DNA of 64,000 bases, from contig NC_135720.1 in assembly GCF_964656455.1 (NCBI RefSeq), positions 56,446,598 through 56,510,597 of the forward strand, in the 5' to 3' direction. Position numbers and translations under genes: made by a program. Shown piece by piece: positions 23,137 to 34,869 of this stretch. The notes beneath the pieces are model-generated. The model made no database searches and was not told the DNA's origin. It saw only the letters and a list, made by a program, of their open reading frames with translations. Source of the DNA: Halichoerus grypus. Taxonomy: Eukaryota; Chordata; Mammalia; Carnivora; Phocidae. The number at the start of each line of letters is the position of its first letter. The first letter of the stretch is position 1.

Positions 23137-24812
23137 ATATTTATATATGTTTTACAGTCAAATTTTCCAGGTTTGCACTTTTGCAATGTATCACAACCAC
23201 ACAGAATTGCTTCATATTATATAAGGCCATACATGACAGCATGTTCCTCACTCCTAAACATTCTAACATGTTCCACGCTGACTCCTCATTTTTGGTAAGC
23301 TTTCTGCATATTCCCTTGAGTATTTTTGTTTCTGAATAGCTGCTTTATATTTTCCTAGTGTGAGGTTAAACAACTCCTTTTAAGTAGTTTTTACTTATTA
23401 TTATTTTGGCTTCTGGAGATTTCTGTTCTGAGCTCATGTCTTTCTCTGCAGATTTAATACTGTGAAACTCCTTAAGTTCTTTCTTTTGAAGAGACCTCAT
23501 TGGGCCATTTCTCTTTTGGAAGACTGGCTTAACAGTTGCAGTAGACAAGGAGAGTCAGTTCTTTGAGAGTGAGAGGCCTAGGCTAAATCCCATGTTAAAC
23601 CAGTGACTAAGTGAAGAAAGCTGGTTGATCTACTGTTCTCATCTTATTCTCCTTATATCTAATTTGGGCATGTTAAATATACTTTTTTACTTAAAGATCT
23701 GTTGGGTGAATAAAATTATATAATGCATGCACATGGACCATTTGGGTATTTGAAATTTCTCTCAAATATCATTTGTTTTAATCTACATTTCTTACGCATG
23801 TTGCCACCTCTATATTTTAGATTTAAAAAGTAATTATATTTCAACTGTTCTGCCTAGATAGAAAACAGATAAATTCTTGGGCACTAAGTTTCCAAAAAAT
23901 GTAATAATATTTTTCATATGTCATAAATGCAACTTTTTCATGAAAGATTATCATCCAACACCTAAAAAACTAACATGAAATATGATCTGAACAATTATAA
24001 TCCATTGGCATATACTTACTATGCTCAACCTGAGTGGACTGAATTTTGCTGAGGCATGATAGTGACTAGTGCTTGCTTTGAAATTGGTGGACAAAAGCAG
24101 ATTCTTGAGGTTTTGGTTTAAACAACTGGCAAAAGAATATTATTTAACTGGTAGGGAAAACTGAGAGAAGCAGATTTCATAAAAAATAATGTGAAAAACA
24201 TAGGTTCAAGATGTTTTAAACTAGAAAACCCTATTAGCTACCAAGCAGAGAGCTTAGGATATGAATTTCAGGTCTGCACTTCAGGGAATGAGCTCAGAGA
24301 AGTATGAAAAAATTGGGGCATCTTCAGCATGTCAATTATATTTACAGTCTAATCTAGCAATGAGGTCATGAGAGAGGACAGAACAAGGAAGTGACGTTGT
24401 GCCAAAAGCTAGGTATACTCTCTTCCCTGTAGAAGCACAGTGCCTGGGGGATGCTTGGGTTTAGAAACTCACAGTAGCATGTATAGCCTTCATGGCTGTG
24501 GCTCATGGTGGCCCATGGTCAGCGTGTGACAAAGCCAAACCCACCAGGAAGGCTGCTTTACTCTACCTAACTACTGATGTCATTCAGAACAGTAAAGGAA
24601 AGGGCTAGGCTTTATGTTAAGTATTTTCATCAGTTGCTGTGGAGGATCTTCAGCATGTTTTAAGTTCTAAGAATCACCTTTTCTTAGATGTGATTAGGAA
24701 ATAAATGTGGTATGGGAAATAAATCTGTTAATGAAAATGACGTATTGTAGCAATTTAAAAAAGCTAGAGGATTACAGTAAACCATCTACAGAAGGAGTAG
24801 AGCATAGGAGGG
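23137..24812. other. Unassigned, 1.7 kb
   Basis: No repeat family is recognised. A 60-codon minus frame at 23366-23548 is Lys/Ser-rich and somewhat protein-like, but I do not recognise it and no flanking frame continues it. It could be a fragment of a processed pseudogene or chance. Confidence 0.4.
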
Positions 24813-25163
24813 TGTATGGTTTAAATGTTTGTGTCTCCCCAAAATTCATATGTTGAAACTAACTCTTGGAAGTTAATAGTATCAATAGGTGAGGTCTCTG
24901 GGAGTTGATGACGTCATGAGGGTGGAACCCTCATGAAGGGGATTAGTGCTCTTATAAAAGAGAATCTGCAGAGCTCCCTAGCCCCTTTCCCCATGTGAGG
25001 ATACAACTGGAATTTTGAAATCTGGAAGAGGGCTCTCACCTGATCATACAGGCATTCTGATCTGGGACTTCCAGCCTCCTGAACTGTGAGAAATTGATTT
25101 CTGCTGTTTATAAGTCACCCACTTTGTGGTGTTTTGTTATAGCAGCCTGAGTGGACTAAGACA
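24813..25163 (+). mobile_element. MLT1A/B-like MaLR solo LTR, plus strand
   Basis: The element starts TGTATGGTTTAAATGTTTGTG and ends TGAGTGGACTAAGACA. In between it has the MaLR order: 'ccccaaaattcatatgttgaaa', 'tcatgagggtggaaccctcatgaa', TATA-like CTTATAAAAG (24951-24960), 'ccatgtgaggatac', 'ctgtgagaaattgatttctg'. A near-TSD GGAGG/GGAAG flanks it. A perfect CRE-type palindrome TGACGTCA sits at 24909-24916. Confidence 0.9.
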
Positions 25164-25401
25164 GGAAGCAACTTATTCAAATGTTACCAAATGTTCTTCA
25201 TTATAAAAAAATTAAAAAGCTCATGCTAAGAGCATAAATTTGAAGGGAAATGCCATTAAGTTCAAAATAAATAAAAATAAATTATTCAAGTAGTTTGAAT
25301 GCCAGCTCAATCACAAAATTTGCTTGATTCTTAAAGTATTTTTTGAACATATTTTCTCTCATTTCTTATTTAGATACAGGTTAATTAACAAATGCAAAAC
25401 A

Positions 25402-25602
25402 GGGGCGCCTGGGTGGCTCAGTCAGTTAAGCAGTCAACTCTTGATTTTGGCTGAGGTCATGATCTCAGGGTCCTGAGATGGAGCCTTGCCTCAGGCTCTG
25501 CACTGATTAAAATTCTCTCTCTCTCCCTCTGCCCCTCCCCCCATCTCACTCACCTGTGTGCTCTCTTTCTCTCTCTAAAAAAAAAAAGAAAGAAAGAAAA
25601 GG
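25402..25602 (+). mobile_element. Carnivoran SINE, older subfamily, plus strand
   Basis: The head is GGGGCGCCTGGGTGGCTCAG with 'caactcttgattttggctgaggtcatgatctcagg', a variant shared with the 51217 copy. The tail has become (GAAA)n. A 12-bp TSD, AAATGCAAAACA, lies at 25390-25401 and 25603-25614. Confidence 0.96.
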
Positions 25603-25825
25603 AAATGCAAAACAATGAATTTTTTTCAGTTGTCTCCTTTGTCCGTTAGGCTGGTTTCATAACTACTATTCAGTTTGGAGTAGATTCACTATTATTTATC
25701 CATACAAAACTTGGAAGATTTGTAAGATAATAAATGAAACTAAACCATCCTTTCCCAGAACTTGGTGTAAGAGCGTGTATATGTAACTTCACTTGAATAG
25801 GATCTGACATATTCAATTAGGAAAA

Positions 25826-25853
25826 AAGTGTGTGTGTGTGTGTGTTTGTGTGT
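25826..25853 (+). repeat. (GT)n tract
   Basis: GT dinucleotides with one TTT interruption. Short. Confidence 0.8.
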
Positions 25854-25955
25854 ATAATGTTACTAGAAAATTCCAACACTCCAGATTTTGACATAAATCT
25901 AACCTAAACTTCTGGTTTCTAGTCTCTCATGTAAGAAACTTGGAAGTTGCTTCTC

Positions 25956-26497
25956 TGTCCTAACAACAAGTAAAAACTGAACAACAAGCACAAACTGAAA
26001 AATCAACTCTTCTTAGATCTGCAAGAGAAGTGAGGTCACCAGGCAAATCTGTACCCCCCAAGTTGGAGAAACAGGCAACTGAGAATGCCTGCTTTAACTA
26101 AATTGTTGGAACTGAAAAGGAGACCACCTGGGTCAACATAATTTAACTGTTGGCTCCAGGAAACTATTGCTCAGAACATGAGACACCAAACTAATAAGTA
26201 ACTTCACTATTTACTTCCAAAAATTCGTGCAAAGAGGTTAATCCTGGCAAAATTTTTCACATCTGATAAAACAGTTCTCTTATCATAACAGATTACTCAA
26301 GATTCACATTGAAACCCTCATCTTACCATTCCCAATTATTATACGAACTTTCTCTAATCTTAAACCCCTCCTGGAAAGGTTTTCCTTGACCAGTCTTGCT
26401 CCGAGCTCAGACTCCAATAAACAGACTGCTAAGATTGCCAGGGTTGTGTTTTCCCTTGCTGCAGTAATTTTTACAAGCCAACTTTACTTGACTGACA
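25956..26497 (+). mobile_element. Candidate old solo LTR, plus strand
   Basis: A 542-bp block begins TGTCC and ends GACTGACA, so the termini are TGTC...GACA. AATAAA is at 26416-26421 and a TATA-like TATTATAC lies about 75 bp upstream. 'aactccaataaacagactgc'-type sequence recalls old mammalian LTRs, but I cannot name the family and see no TSD. The boundaries are tentative. Confidence 0.4.
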
Positions 26498-26685
26498 GAG
26501 GTTTTCCTGGAATCTCTGTGCCAGTTGATGTGCTTGATAGTATATTACATAAACCAAAATAATCAAACACAAAAATATATCTTGAAGATTAGAAAGTCAG
26601 ACACAGATACTTTATTTTCCCCCCAAAAGTATAATTTTAATTTAGAATACCACAATATGATGATAGAATATGAATAATAATAACA

Positions 26686-26900
26686 GGAATGCCTGGGTGG
26701 CTCAGTCAGTTAAGTGTCCCACTCATGTTTCGACTCAGGTCATGATCTCATGGGTTGTGAGATGGAGCCCTACATTGTCCAGGCTTCATGCTCCAAGGGG
26801 AGTCTGCTTGAGATTCTCTCTCTGCCCCTCCCCCAACTCATGTGTTCTCTCTGTCTCTCTCTCTCTCTCTCTCTAAAATAAATAAATAAATCTTAAAAAA
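26686..26900 (+). mobile_element. Carnivoran SINE, older subfamily, plus strand
   Basis: The head is 'ggaatgcctgggtggctcag'. The body has 'gactcaggtcatgatctcatggg', a (CT)n stretch and AAAATAAATAAATAAATCTTAAAAAA. The flanks (aataacag / aatagcag) may be a short TSD. A 68-codon frame across it is SINE read-through. Confidence 0.94.
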
Positions 26901-29149
26901 TACAATAGCAGTGTAAATCCTTATAGTTAATGTACATGCGAAAAATTAAAAATAAAACTTCAAATATCAAGATATCTGGATAATTTTATGACCAGAAATT
27001 TTAGGGTAAACAAACATTTTTCTCAAGTAACTTATAGACATTATATATTTTTATGACCAATATTTTTAACAATTTTATTTAGCTTTATCTGTTATCATAA
27101 TTTGTATGGAGAAATGTTATTCCTTGTCTTAGATTATTAAAAATACACAGCCATTTGAGTGCAAATCAAAATGTTAGTAATAGAAATAAAAAATGCAAGG
27201 GTAGATTTTGAATTATTAACAATTGCTTTATATCTTTTAGGAAAACTTTATGCTGTCCTATTTGTAAAATTAAATATTATGAGATGGAGTTACCACTTAA
27301 AATGAATACATATGTATGCTTATGTATGTGTAGAGAAATATTTATAATTTCATATCTGTACATATGTATGCATATATATTTTCCAATACCTTTATATCGC
27401 AAGCTACAAATATTTTATATTTGGATATATTAACCCTAAAATACATAAGCTAGCATTATTCTACTTTTATTATCTAATATGATATCAAAACAAAATAAAT
27501 GACAAGACACTTAATGAGATAAATAATTAGTTATGCCAAAGATTTTATTTAGTAGTACATGACATAGAACATTCTTTCTGGTATACTGCGAAGGCTTAAA
27601 TGACCTTGGATGTGAAAAACAAACTGGAAAGTAAATCCTGTCATGTTTAGTTTCACAGCCATCTAAAAATATAATCAAATGTCAGCACAACAGCTTGCAC
27701 GCTAACAATATCAAGTCCCAATAAAGTGTTTGGAATGCTACATTAAATTATTGGATATCGATTTTTATCAAATTTGATTTTTCCCTTGAGAATTTGATAG
27801 AATCATCAGACACAGTCCTATTTTATGAACTGAATTCTATTTTTATTTTATTTTAAAATTTCCATTGATTTTATATCAGGTGTGTGAAATAAATGTATGA
27901 AAACTAAGAAAAAAGCCAATAATTAGGGTATTTTAAGAAGTCTGTTTTGTATAATTATATTTTCTTCTTTAATAGTATAACATATTGTCTGTACATCAGA
28001 AATCCCAAACTCTGTTCCAGAGAGACCACATCCAAAGAACATTTGTTTGTAATAAAGGCAATTCATTAAGAAAAATATTATGAAAACTTTCATCACTAAA
28101 AATCAGATTTTTCATATATTAAAAACCATATACTAAAAATCAGAGATATTTGTCTTTATCATCTCTAGTTTAGTAAGCTAATATTCAATATACTTCACAG
28201 ACATGAAGATTTATAAATCAAAATATACCTGATAAATTATAATCTTATGAGCATTAAAATTTTATAATTCTAGGGCATTATTTTTGTATCTGTGCTATAT
28301 GTTTTGCATTACACTAGCTGGAATTTTACTTTTATCTGTAGTAGGCAATTGATAAATACCTGTTGAATAAATTATTAAATTTCATATATAAAACAAATAG
28401 AAGAATGGAAATATTTATTATTGAAAAAATAAATCAATAGAATTCAATTTTCAAGCAAAGGAGAAAAATCATACAATGATTTCAGTAAATGTTGACTATT
28501 TTGACAAAATTAAACATCCATTCACAGTAAAATTTTCTTAGAAAACTAGGAAAAGAAGAAAACTTCGTTCATCTAACTCACCTAAAATACAAATAAACAC
28601 ACAGAAATCTTCATGCAAACCCCATTCTTAATGTTTAAATGTTGAACTATTGTCCTTCAAGGTTTGAAACCAGGAATGATATCTACAGCATCTCTAGTCT
28701 AATAATTTAGCTTTGCGTTTTTTCCTACTGTTTTCTGTGTATTCTGTGATATTAATTATCAATAATGGCAGTTTTGTGTCTTCCATTTTCATCCTTGTTC
28801 TACTTCAGGAACAAAGAAATTAGGTCAGTATACAAAATATCTGTGTGGGTGTGTCTGTTGTCTGTACACATATGTATACAAAATTTCTAGATAGCAATAA
28901 AAATTTTTCAAGTGAAATTTTAAAATCTACTATTCTTAACTGTTTACTTCAAAACATCAAAGGACTGAAATAAATCCAACATAGAAGTGCATGACTTTTG
29001 TAGAGAAATTTTTAAACATTACTGAAAGAAATGAAATATCTAATGAATAGAGCTACATGCCATATTCAAGATTTGGAATATTCAGTAATGTAAAGGTAAT
29101 GTAATAGCATTTTTATTAAAGCAGAAAAATTGCATATGTTTATCAAATA
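26901..29149. other. Unassigned AT-rich DNA, 2.2 kb
   Basis: No repeat is recognised with confidence. 'gcaattgataaatacctgttgaataaatt' near 28345 hints at an L2 3' tail. The composition is strongly AT-rich with no long frame. Confidence 0.45.
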
Positions 29150-29540
29150 TTTTATTTGTAATCGCATAATAAAACACATTATATCAGGGGAAATGAATGG
29201 ACTCTGGCTACACACAACCAGGATAACTCTCATAAACAAACTGCTCAGTGAAAGAACCTAGCCTTAGAAAGAATACACTAGATAAGATTCCCTTTATATA
29301 AATCTAACATTAAAAAATAACAAAACAGGCAAAACTAAACCCAAGGTTTAGGGATGCAAGGTTACATGATAAAACAATTTGCATCAAACTGATATCCAAA
29401 AATGTTAGTGTTAATTTTGGCAATGTGGAAGGGAATTTGTAATTGGAAGGTATGGGAGAATAGAAATTTATGGGAAAATGGAGATTTACATGTGTGTTTT
29501 GTGTTTCTATGTTATATTTCAAATTAAAAATATTTTAAGT
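29150..29540 (+). mobile_element. Old L1M 3' end, plus strand
   Basis: 'ctcataaacaaactgctcagtgaaagaacc', 'ccctttatataaatctaac' and 'aaaacaggcaaaactaaac' follow the order of the L1 ORF2 terminus and 3' UTR. Diverged and truncated at its 5' side. Confidence 0.7.
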
Positions 29541-29997
29541 ATATAATCCAATATAAAATGACTACAATTTATTATGACAAGTGATTATTTTAAATATTAT
29601 TTTCAGGTATTTAGTTTTAAAGAAATAAAGGTAAAAACTGCTATGAAATATGTTGTTTACATTGGTTGACACACGTATAATAAACATGTATGAATATATC
29701 ATTCACATGACATATAAAATAGGCTCAAAGTAAAGAACTGTTATTATTTTTAATCCTCAAATTATGTAGATCTGTAAAAGGAACTTTATCTTAGAAAATT
29801 TTACCTTATTTTACTTGCAATTGTGTTTTACTGAAATGTAGAAATTTTGGAAATGCATACACATTAGTCACATAAGCCGTATGAAAAAATGAAAATAATG
29901 TATGTCAGATTTTGAACATGGAATTTCCTGTAGTTATTTTCATCAGCTACTGATCTTTCTTATGCTTGTTTAGAATGATAATGTGGCAGTTTATTTG

Positions 29998-30160
29998 TAT
30001 TTATTTTTTAATTTATTTAAAACAAATTAATTAACATGTAGTGTATTAGTTTCAGAAGTAGAATTTAGTGATTCATCAGTTACATATAACACCCAATGCT
30101 CATTATCAAGTGCCCTCCTTAATGCCCATCACCCAGTTACCCCATCCCCCTTAGTGTAAT
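29998..30160 (-). mobile_element. Carnivoran L1 3' UTR fragment, minus strand
   Basis: Antisense of the carnivoran L1 3' UTR: 'gtattagtttcagaagtagaatttag', 'aacacccaatgctcattatcaag', 'cccatcacccagttac'. It is truncated to about 160 bp, typical of incomplete reverse transcription. Confidence 0.8.
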
Positions 30161-30259
30161 AAAAATATCTGTTCTGTCATGCTTATGTGCCCAAGGAATT
30201 ACTACCCTTAGGAATCTACTTCCTAAATTTTGTCTTTAAAATACTAATGCCAGTTTTAA

Positions 30260-30472
30260 GGGCACTGGAGTGGCTCAGTCGGTTAAGGGTTTGCCTTTGG
30301 CTCAGGTCATGATCCCAGGGTCCTGGGACTGAGTCCTGTTAGCAGGCTCCTGCTCAGCAGGGAGTCTGCTTCTCCCTCTCTCTCTCCCTCTTCCTCTGTC
30401 CCTCTCTCCCGTTCGTGTGCGCTCTCTCTCTCTCTCAAATAAATAAATAAAATCATTTAAAAAATATCAGCA
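30260..30472 (+). mobile_element. Carnivoran SINE, plus strand
   Basis: A diverged head 'gggcactggagtggctcagtcgg', 'ggctcaggtcatgatcccagggtcctggg', a (CT)n body and AAATAAATAAATAAAATCATTTAAAA. The TSD is CCAGTTTTAA at 30250-30259 and 30473-30482. Confidence 0.96.
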
Positions 30473-30482
30473 CCAGTTTTAA

Positions 30483-31240
30483 AGATTCAAGTTTATCACC
30501 TAAATTTATATTAAGCATCAAGCTTATTATACATTGCCAACTGTTCCGAAAAACATTTGGAGAGCATATATCATATATCTACTATTAGCAATATAAATCA
30601 AAATATAAAATATTTGGATAAATACTTAGCTTGCATTTAACAAACACTTGAAAAAAACAATAATAATTATAAAATGTTCCTATTCTCCCGACTTATTTCA
30701 CTTAGCATACCTATTCTCAGTTGAAGACCAGAGAAAGACAATACCGCCTCTTCCATAGTACACCCTTTCTCCACTGTTTTTCTCTTTTCTCTGCTCTTAC
30801 ATTTTTTATGTGCTCTATTGTGTCATTTATCTAATTTCGGTTTTTACTGCATTTGTTTTTGTACTTTTCCTAACTTCTTTGATAAAAATAAAGTCTCTGA
30901 AGGCATTGTGTGTGCACGTGTCTGTGTGTGTGTGTTTCTGTGTTTTGTATCCTTTTGCCTAGCAATGCCAAGCTACGGTACTTATTAAGTAAGCTATTGT
31001 TTCTCAGCTTTAAATCTACCCTTTTATTGTCTGCTTAACAATGATTCTAGGACTGGGAATCTATACACACCATTTCTTCTTTGTCAAAGAGTTCCTGTTT
31101 CAGATGCTACGGGCAGGGGTTGCACAGTAAGATTGGCAGGCTGGAGAAGAAAGAAAGGACTTGCTGGGTTTTGTTTGCTTCCTGTGGGATTCCCCGTTCC
31201 TTTCTATTGGCTAGTCCTTTTGTCAGCTTTGTATTTGCGG
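30483..31240. other. Unassigned; includes a (TG)n patch and LTR-like sequence
   Basis: A TG-rich patch lies at 30905-30940. From about 31130, 'gattggcaggctggagaagaaag' and 'ctattggctagtcc' resemble an old LTR-like repeat that seems to resume after the MLT1 element. Frames at 31081-31326 are not supported as genes. Confidence 0.35.
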
Positions 31241-31754
31241 TGGACGGAATAATAGCTGCTCTCCCAAAGGATGCCCAAATCCTAATTCCTGAATCCTGTG
31301 AACACGTTACCTCATGTGGCAAATGAGACTTTGCAGATGTGTTTACATTAAGGGTTTTGAGATGGGAAAATTACCTGGATTATCCTGATGAACTCAATAC
31401 CATCACAAGCATCCTCAAATGTAGAGACAGGAGAGCCAGAGTCAGCAAAGATGTCACAATGGAAGCCAAGGGAGAGTGGAGATGTGACCAGAGCACCAGA
31501 GGCTTATAGGCTTTGGTGATGGAGGAAGGAGACAATCCACGGAATGCATATGGCCTCTAGAAACTGGTAATGGAAAGGAAGTGGATTTTCACATAGATCT
31601 TCCAGAAGGAATGCAACCATGCTAACACCTTGATTTTCAACAGTAAGACCCATTTCAGATTTCTGATTTCCAGAGCTGCAAGATAATTCACTTGCGATGT
31701 TCAAAGCCAGTAACTTTGTAATAATGTGTTACATCGGCAATGGAAAATAATAAA
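31241..31754 (+). mobile_element. MLT1C/D-like MaLR LTR, plus strand
   Basis: The MLT1 order is clear: 'cccaaaggatgcccaaatcctaattcc', 'cctgtgaacacgttacctcatgtggc', 'gagactttgcagatgtg', 'ttttgagatgggaaaattacctggattatcctg', 'acaccttgattt', 'ttccagagctgcaagataat'. Ends are decayed. It probably sits inside an older LTR-like repeat. Confidence 0.85.
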
Positions 31755-32165
31755 CCGCCCTTGTCATCACTATGCCAGCAATGCTGCTTTCTGCCAGCAG
31801 CAGCAGTTAGTTCCAGTAACAACGGCTGATTTATTTGCATTTTTCTGGTCCTTTCAGAACCAGCCTTATCGTACCCCCTCAAAAAAATCAACACTCGACC
31901 AGCCATCACTTCTTCATTTGTCTTGGTTCTCGTCTGTGGGACTCCTTTTTCCTGCTCAGAAGAAGACATCACAAATATCTGAGACAGTAGCAGGCTTTCA
32001 GAATTATGAATTTCTGCTACGTGGGACCCCTCCCCCTTTTGCTCCCTATGGCTGCACTAGAAACCTGCTACACTAGAAAGTGCTACCACTGAGATACCTT
32101 AATGTTCTCTTTTTACCTTTTTTAGTCAATTCTTTGTATTAAATTCCCTCTGCTAAAATAAACTG
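31755..32165 (+). other. Probable continuation of an old LTR-like repeat
   Basis: The tail 'caattctttgtattaaattccctctgc' resembles the end of a medium-reiterated LTR-like repeat. A 116-codon frame (31726-32076) crosses it and the MLT1 boundary, so it is not a real gene. The family is unidentified. Confidence 0.3.
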
Positions 32166-32179
32166 ATATAGTTTCTGAC

Positions 32180-32248
32180 TTTTTTTTTTTAAAGATTTAA
32201 TTTTTTTATTTGAGAGAGACAGAGAAAATAGTGCACGAGGGCTGGGAG
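32180..32248 (-). mobile_element. SINE tail fragment, minus strand (left arm of a head-to-head pair)
   Basis: A T-run, AAAGATTTAATTTTTTTATTTGAGAGAGACAGAG, is the reversed 3' tail of the carnivoran SINE. It stops abruptly where sense SINE sequence begins, so both A/T tails face outward. Confidence 0.85.
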
Positions 32249-32340
32249 GGATCCTAGGGTCCTATACCCCCTGCTTGGTGGGGAGCCTGCTTCTCCCTTT
32301 CCCTCAGCCCCCATCTCAAATAAATAAATACATAAAACTT
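32249..32340 (+). mobile_element. SINE 3' fragment, plus strand (right arm of a head-to-head pair)
   Basis: 'gatcctagggtcctat', 'ccctgcttggtggggagcctgcttctccctttccc' and CAAATAAATAAATA are the sense 3' half of the SINE, with a small deletion after 'cctat'. The head is missing. See the left arm at 32180. Confidence 0.88.
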
Positions 32341-32389
32341 CAGTTATCTTTACTATAATTTTAAATAATAACATCCCCTGTGTTTAGTC

Positions 32390-34430
32390 ACGTAGCTACC
32401 ATTTCTGGTGTTCTTCATTCTTAGCTATAGATCCATATTTTCCATCTGATGTTACTTTCCTTCAATAGGCAAAACTTATTTTAACCTTTCTTGTGGTATG
32501 GGTATGCTAGTAATGCATTTTTTTCTTCTCATGTTTGAAAATTCCTTATTTCATATTCATTTTTTTAAAAGATTTTATTTAGTTATTAGAGAGAGGGTGT
32601 GCACCAGTGAGGGGAGGGGCAAAGGGAAAGGGAGAAGCAGGTTCCCCGCTGAGCAGGGCGCCTGACCTGGGGCTGGCCTCCATCCAAAGATCCTGGGATC
32701 ATGAGCCGAAGGCAGATGCTTAACCAACTGAGCCACCCAGGTCCCCCTCATATTCGTTTTTTAAAAACTTTTTTTTTCTATATTTAGAATATTAGGTTGA
32801 CTGTTGTTATTCTTTCAGTGCTTTATAAATATCTTTTGTGTACTGTCTTATTGCTTGCATTCTTTCATACCAGAAATCTGCTGCTGTCCTTAATTTTGTT
32901 CCTGTCTATATAATGTGTCTTTTACCTCTGGCTGCTTTTAAGATCTTTATTACTGGTTTTGAGCAATATGGACATTATATACTTTGGTGTAGTGTTCTAC
33001 ATGGTTTTGTGCATGTGTGTGTGTTTTAACATCTTTACAGAGGTGTAATTGATAGACAAAGTAATGCACATATTTAATGTGTACAATTTGATGAGTTTAG
33101 ACATGATCTCAAGGTAAATATTTTTATGACCCACAAATATCAGCCATGACAACAAAGGTACCCAAGGCATCTTTAGGATATGTTAGATATGTCTGTTCCT
33201 TTGATTGTGGTGATGGTATCAGAAGTGTATGGAGATTTTTGAGCTCATTGGATCTATGTATTTGTAGTTTTTATCGGATTTGAAAAATTTTTGGCATTTA
33301 TTTCTGCAAATATTTTTGTCCCTTTCCTTTCAGGATTTCAGTTGTACTTGGAATTGCCCCACTTTTAAAATTACTTTTACTTTGTTCATTTAGTTTTGAG
33401 TACATTCTATTGCCACATCTTCAAAATCACTCATCTTTTCTTTTATAATGTCTGATCTGCCATCATTTTTTTCCACTGAATTTCTCATCTCAGACGCTTT
33501 AGTTTCCATTTCTAAAAGTTTAGTCTTAATATTTTTATAATTTCTATGACTCCACTGAATTTTTTGAACACCTGGAATCCAGTTCAATAGCTATTTTAAT
33601 GTCTTTTAATCCTAACATCTGTTTCAGTTCTCTGTCAATGTGAGTGATTTTTCTCATGGTTGGTTATATCCGGCTTCTTTTCATTGGAAGCCGTATACTA
33701 TGAATTGTACCCTGTTGAGGGAGCTATATTTTTGTACTCCTATAAATATTCTTGAGGTTTCCCTCTACTACTCTGGGATGATGCTAAATTAGGTGGAGAC
33801 AATTTGATCCTTTTAGGTTTTGCTTTTGAGATTGTTAAAGATGGCCAGAACCATTTTGAATCTAAGTTTAAATATCCTCCACTTTTGAGGCAAGACCTTC
33901 TTGAATACTCTACCTACCGCCCCCTGAATTATGAGGTTATTAGAGTCTCTGAGTACTGAGCATTTTTGCCTCTATTTATTTGCATGAATCATTCCCCTAG
34001 TTTTGGATAGTTTCCTGCCATACATGCACCAATTGCTGCTGCTAAGTAGTTGATGAGGATTCTCTGCAGATCTTCAGAATTCTTTTCTTGTGCACTTTCT
34101 CTCCTCTGTTAGTCTGGCCTACACATTGTAGGGGATTTGGTCTCCCTGGGCTCAAATCTCCATCTCATCAATTAAGAGAGGATGCCAGGCATCCCTGGAT
34201 CCCCCTTCCTTGTGCCTGGGAACTATTCCAAGGCAATAGCTTAAGGCAATTGTAGGGTCCATCACATTTGTTTCCTTTGTTTCAGGAAGGACTGTCTTTG
34301 TTGACTGATACTCAGTGTCTTGATAGCCATTGTTTTTTTGCCTGTTTTGTTGTTAGTGCTATTGCCTTTGGCAAGGGGCATAAATCTAAACCCTGTTACT
34401 CCATTTTGGTCAGAAATAGAAGCCTGTGTC
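32390..34430 (-). mobile_element. Old L1 5' UTR plus ORF1 relic, minus strand
   Basis: Antisense ORF1 runs from about 32390 to 33600. C-terminal-side blocks come first ('ctggctgcttttaagatctttatt' near 32930). The coiled-coil side is at 33390-33587, where a 65-codon minus frame still reads a charged E/K/S-rich heptad-like stretch typical of ORF1p. 5' UTR sequence continues to about 34430, ending near 'actccattttggtcagaaatagaag'. A fragment of an L1 3' end (about 33020-33230) and a SINE (32566-32747) are inserted in it. ORF2 is absent. Confidence 0.7.
32566..32747 (-). mobile_element. Carnivoran SINE nested in L1 ORF1, minus strand
   Basis: Reversed copy from AAAAGATTTTATTTAGTTATTAGAGAGAG to 'aaccaactgagccacccaggtcccc'. 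The flanks TCATATTCATTTTTT (from 32551) and TCATATTCGTTTTTT (from 32748) form the TSD with one change. Confidence 0.95.
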
Positions 34431-34439
34431 TTTATTCTT

Positions 34440-34860
34440 AAATTATATTAATTTTAAACACAGTTGAGTCTTTTATCTTTTATCTTTATATTTTTAATCC
34501 AGTCTTACAATCTCACATTTAGTCACATGTTTAGCCATTTTATATTTAATTTTAGGTTTAATGCAATTATTTATATGTTTAGATTTAAGATTTCCATTTT
34601 TATGTTTGGCTTCTCATTGTGCCTCTTGATCCTTTCATGGCTTTATTTTTTGCCTAAATTCCTTTTTCTTCCTTTAGTATCTTTTTATTTCTCATCTATT
34701 TACTTGCAATGTATTTTTTTTCTTCTTACTAACTTTTTAGAGTCGCTATAAGCCTCATAAACTTGTGTGCATGCGTGCATGGATGTGTGTGTGTATGTGG
34801 AGAGCTTCATGAACAATGCAATTGTTAAAACCATATGATCCTTACAAAGCTGCATTTCCA
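34440..34860. other. Unassigned AT-rich DNA
   Basis: T-rich plus strand with a 95-codon hydrophobic frame (34464-34751), which is expected from T-rich sequence and is not gene evidence. A small TG/CATG patch lies at 34765-34800. Confidence 0.4.
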
Positions 34861-34869
34861 ATTCCAATT

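Noticed and set aside
23366..23548. 60-codon Lys/Ser-rich minus frame as a possible exon or processed pseudogene
   Set aside because: No recognisable protein, no poly-A tail or TSD, and no continuing frames nearby.
31726..32076. 116-codon plus frame
   Set aside because: It crosses the end of an MLT1 LTR into another repeat-like block, so it cannot be a functional gene.
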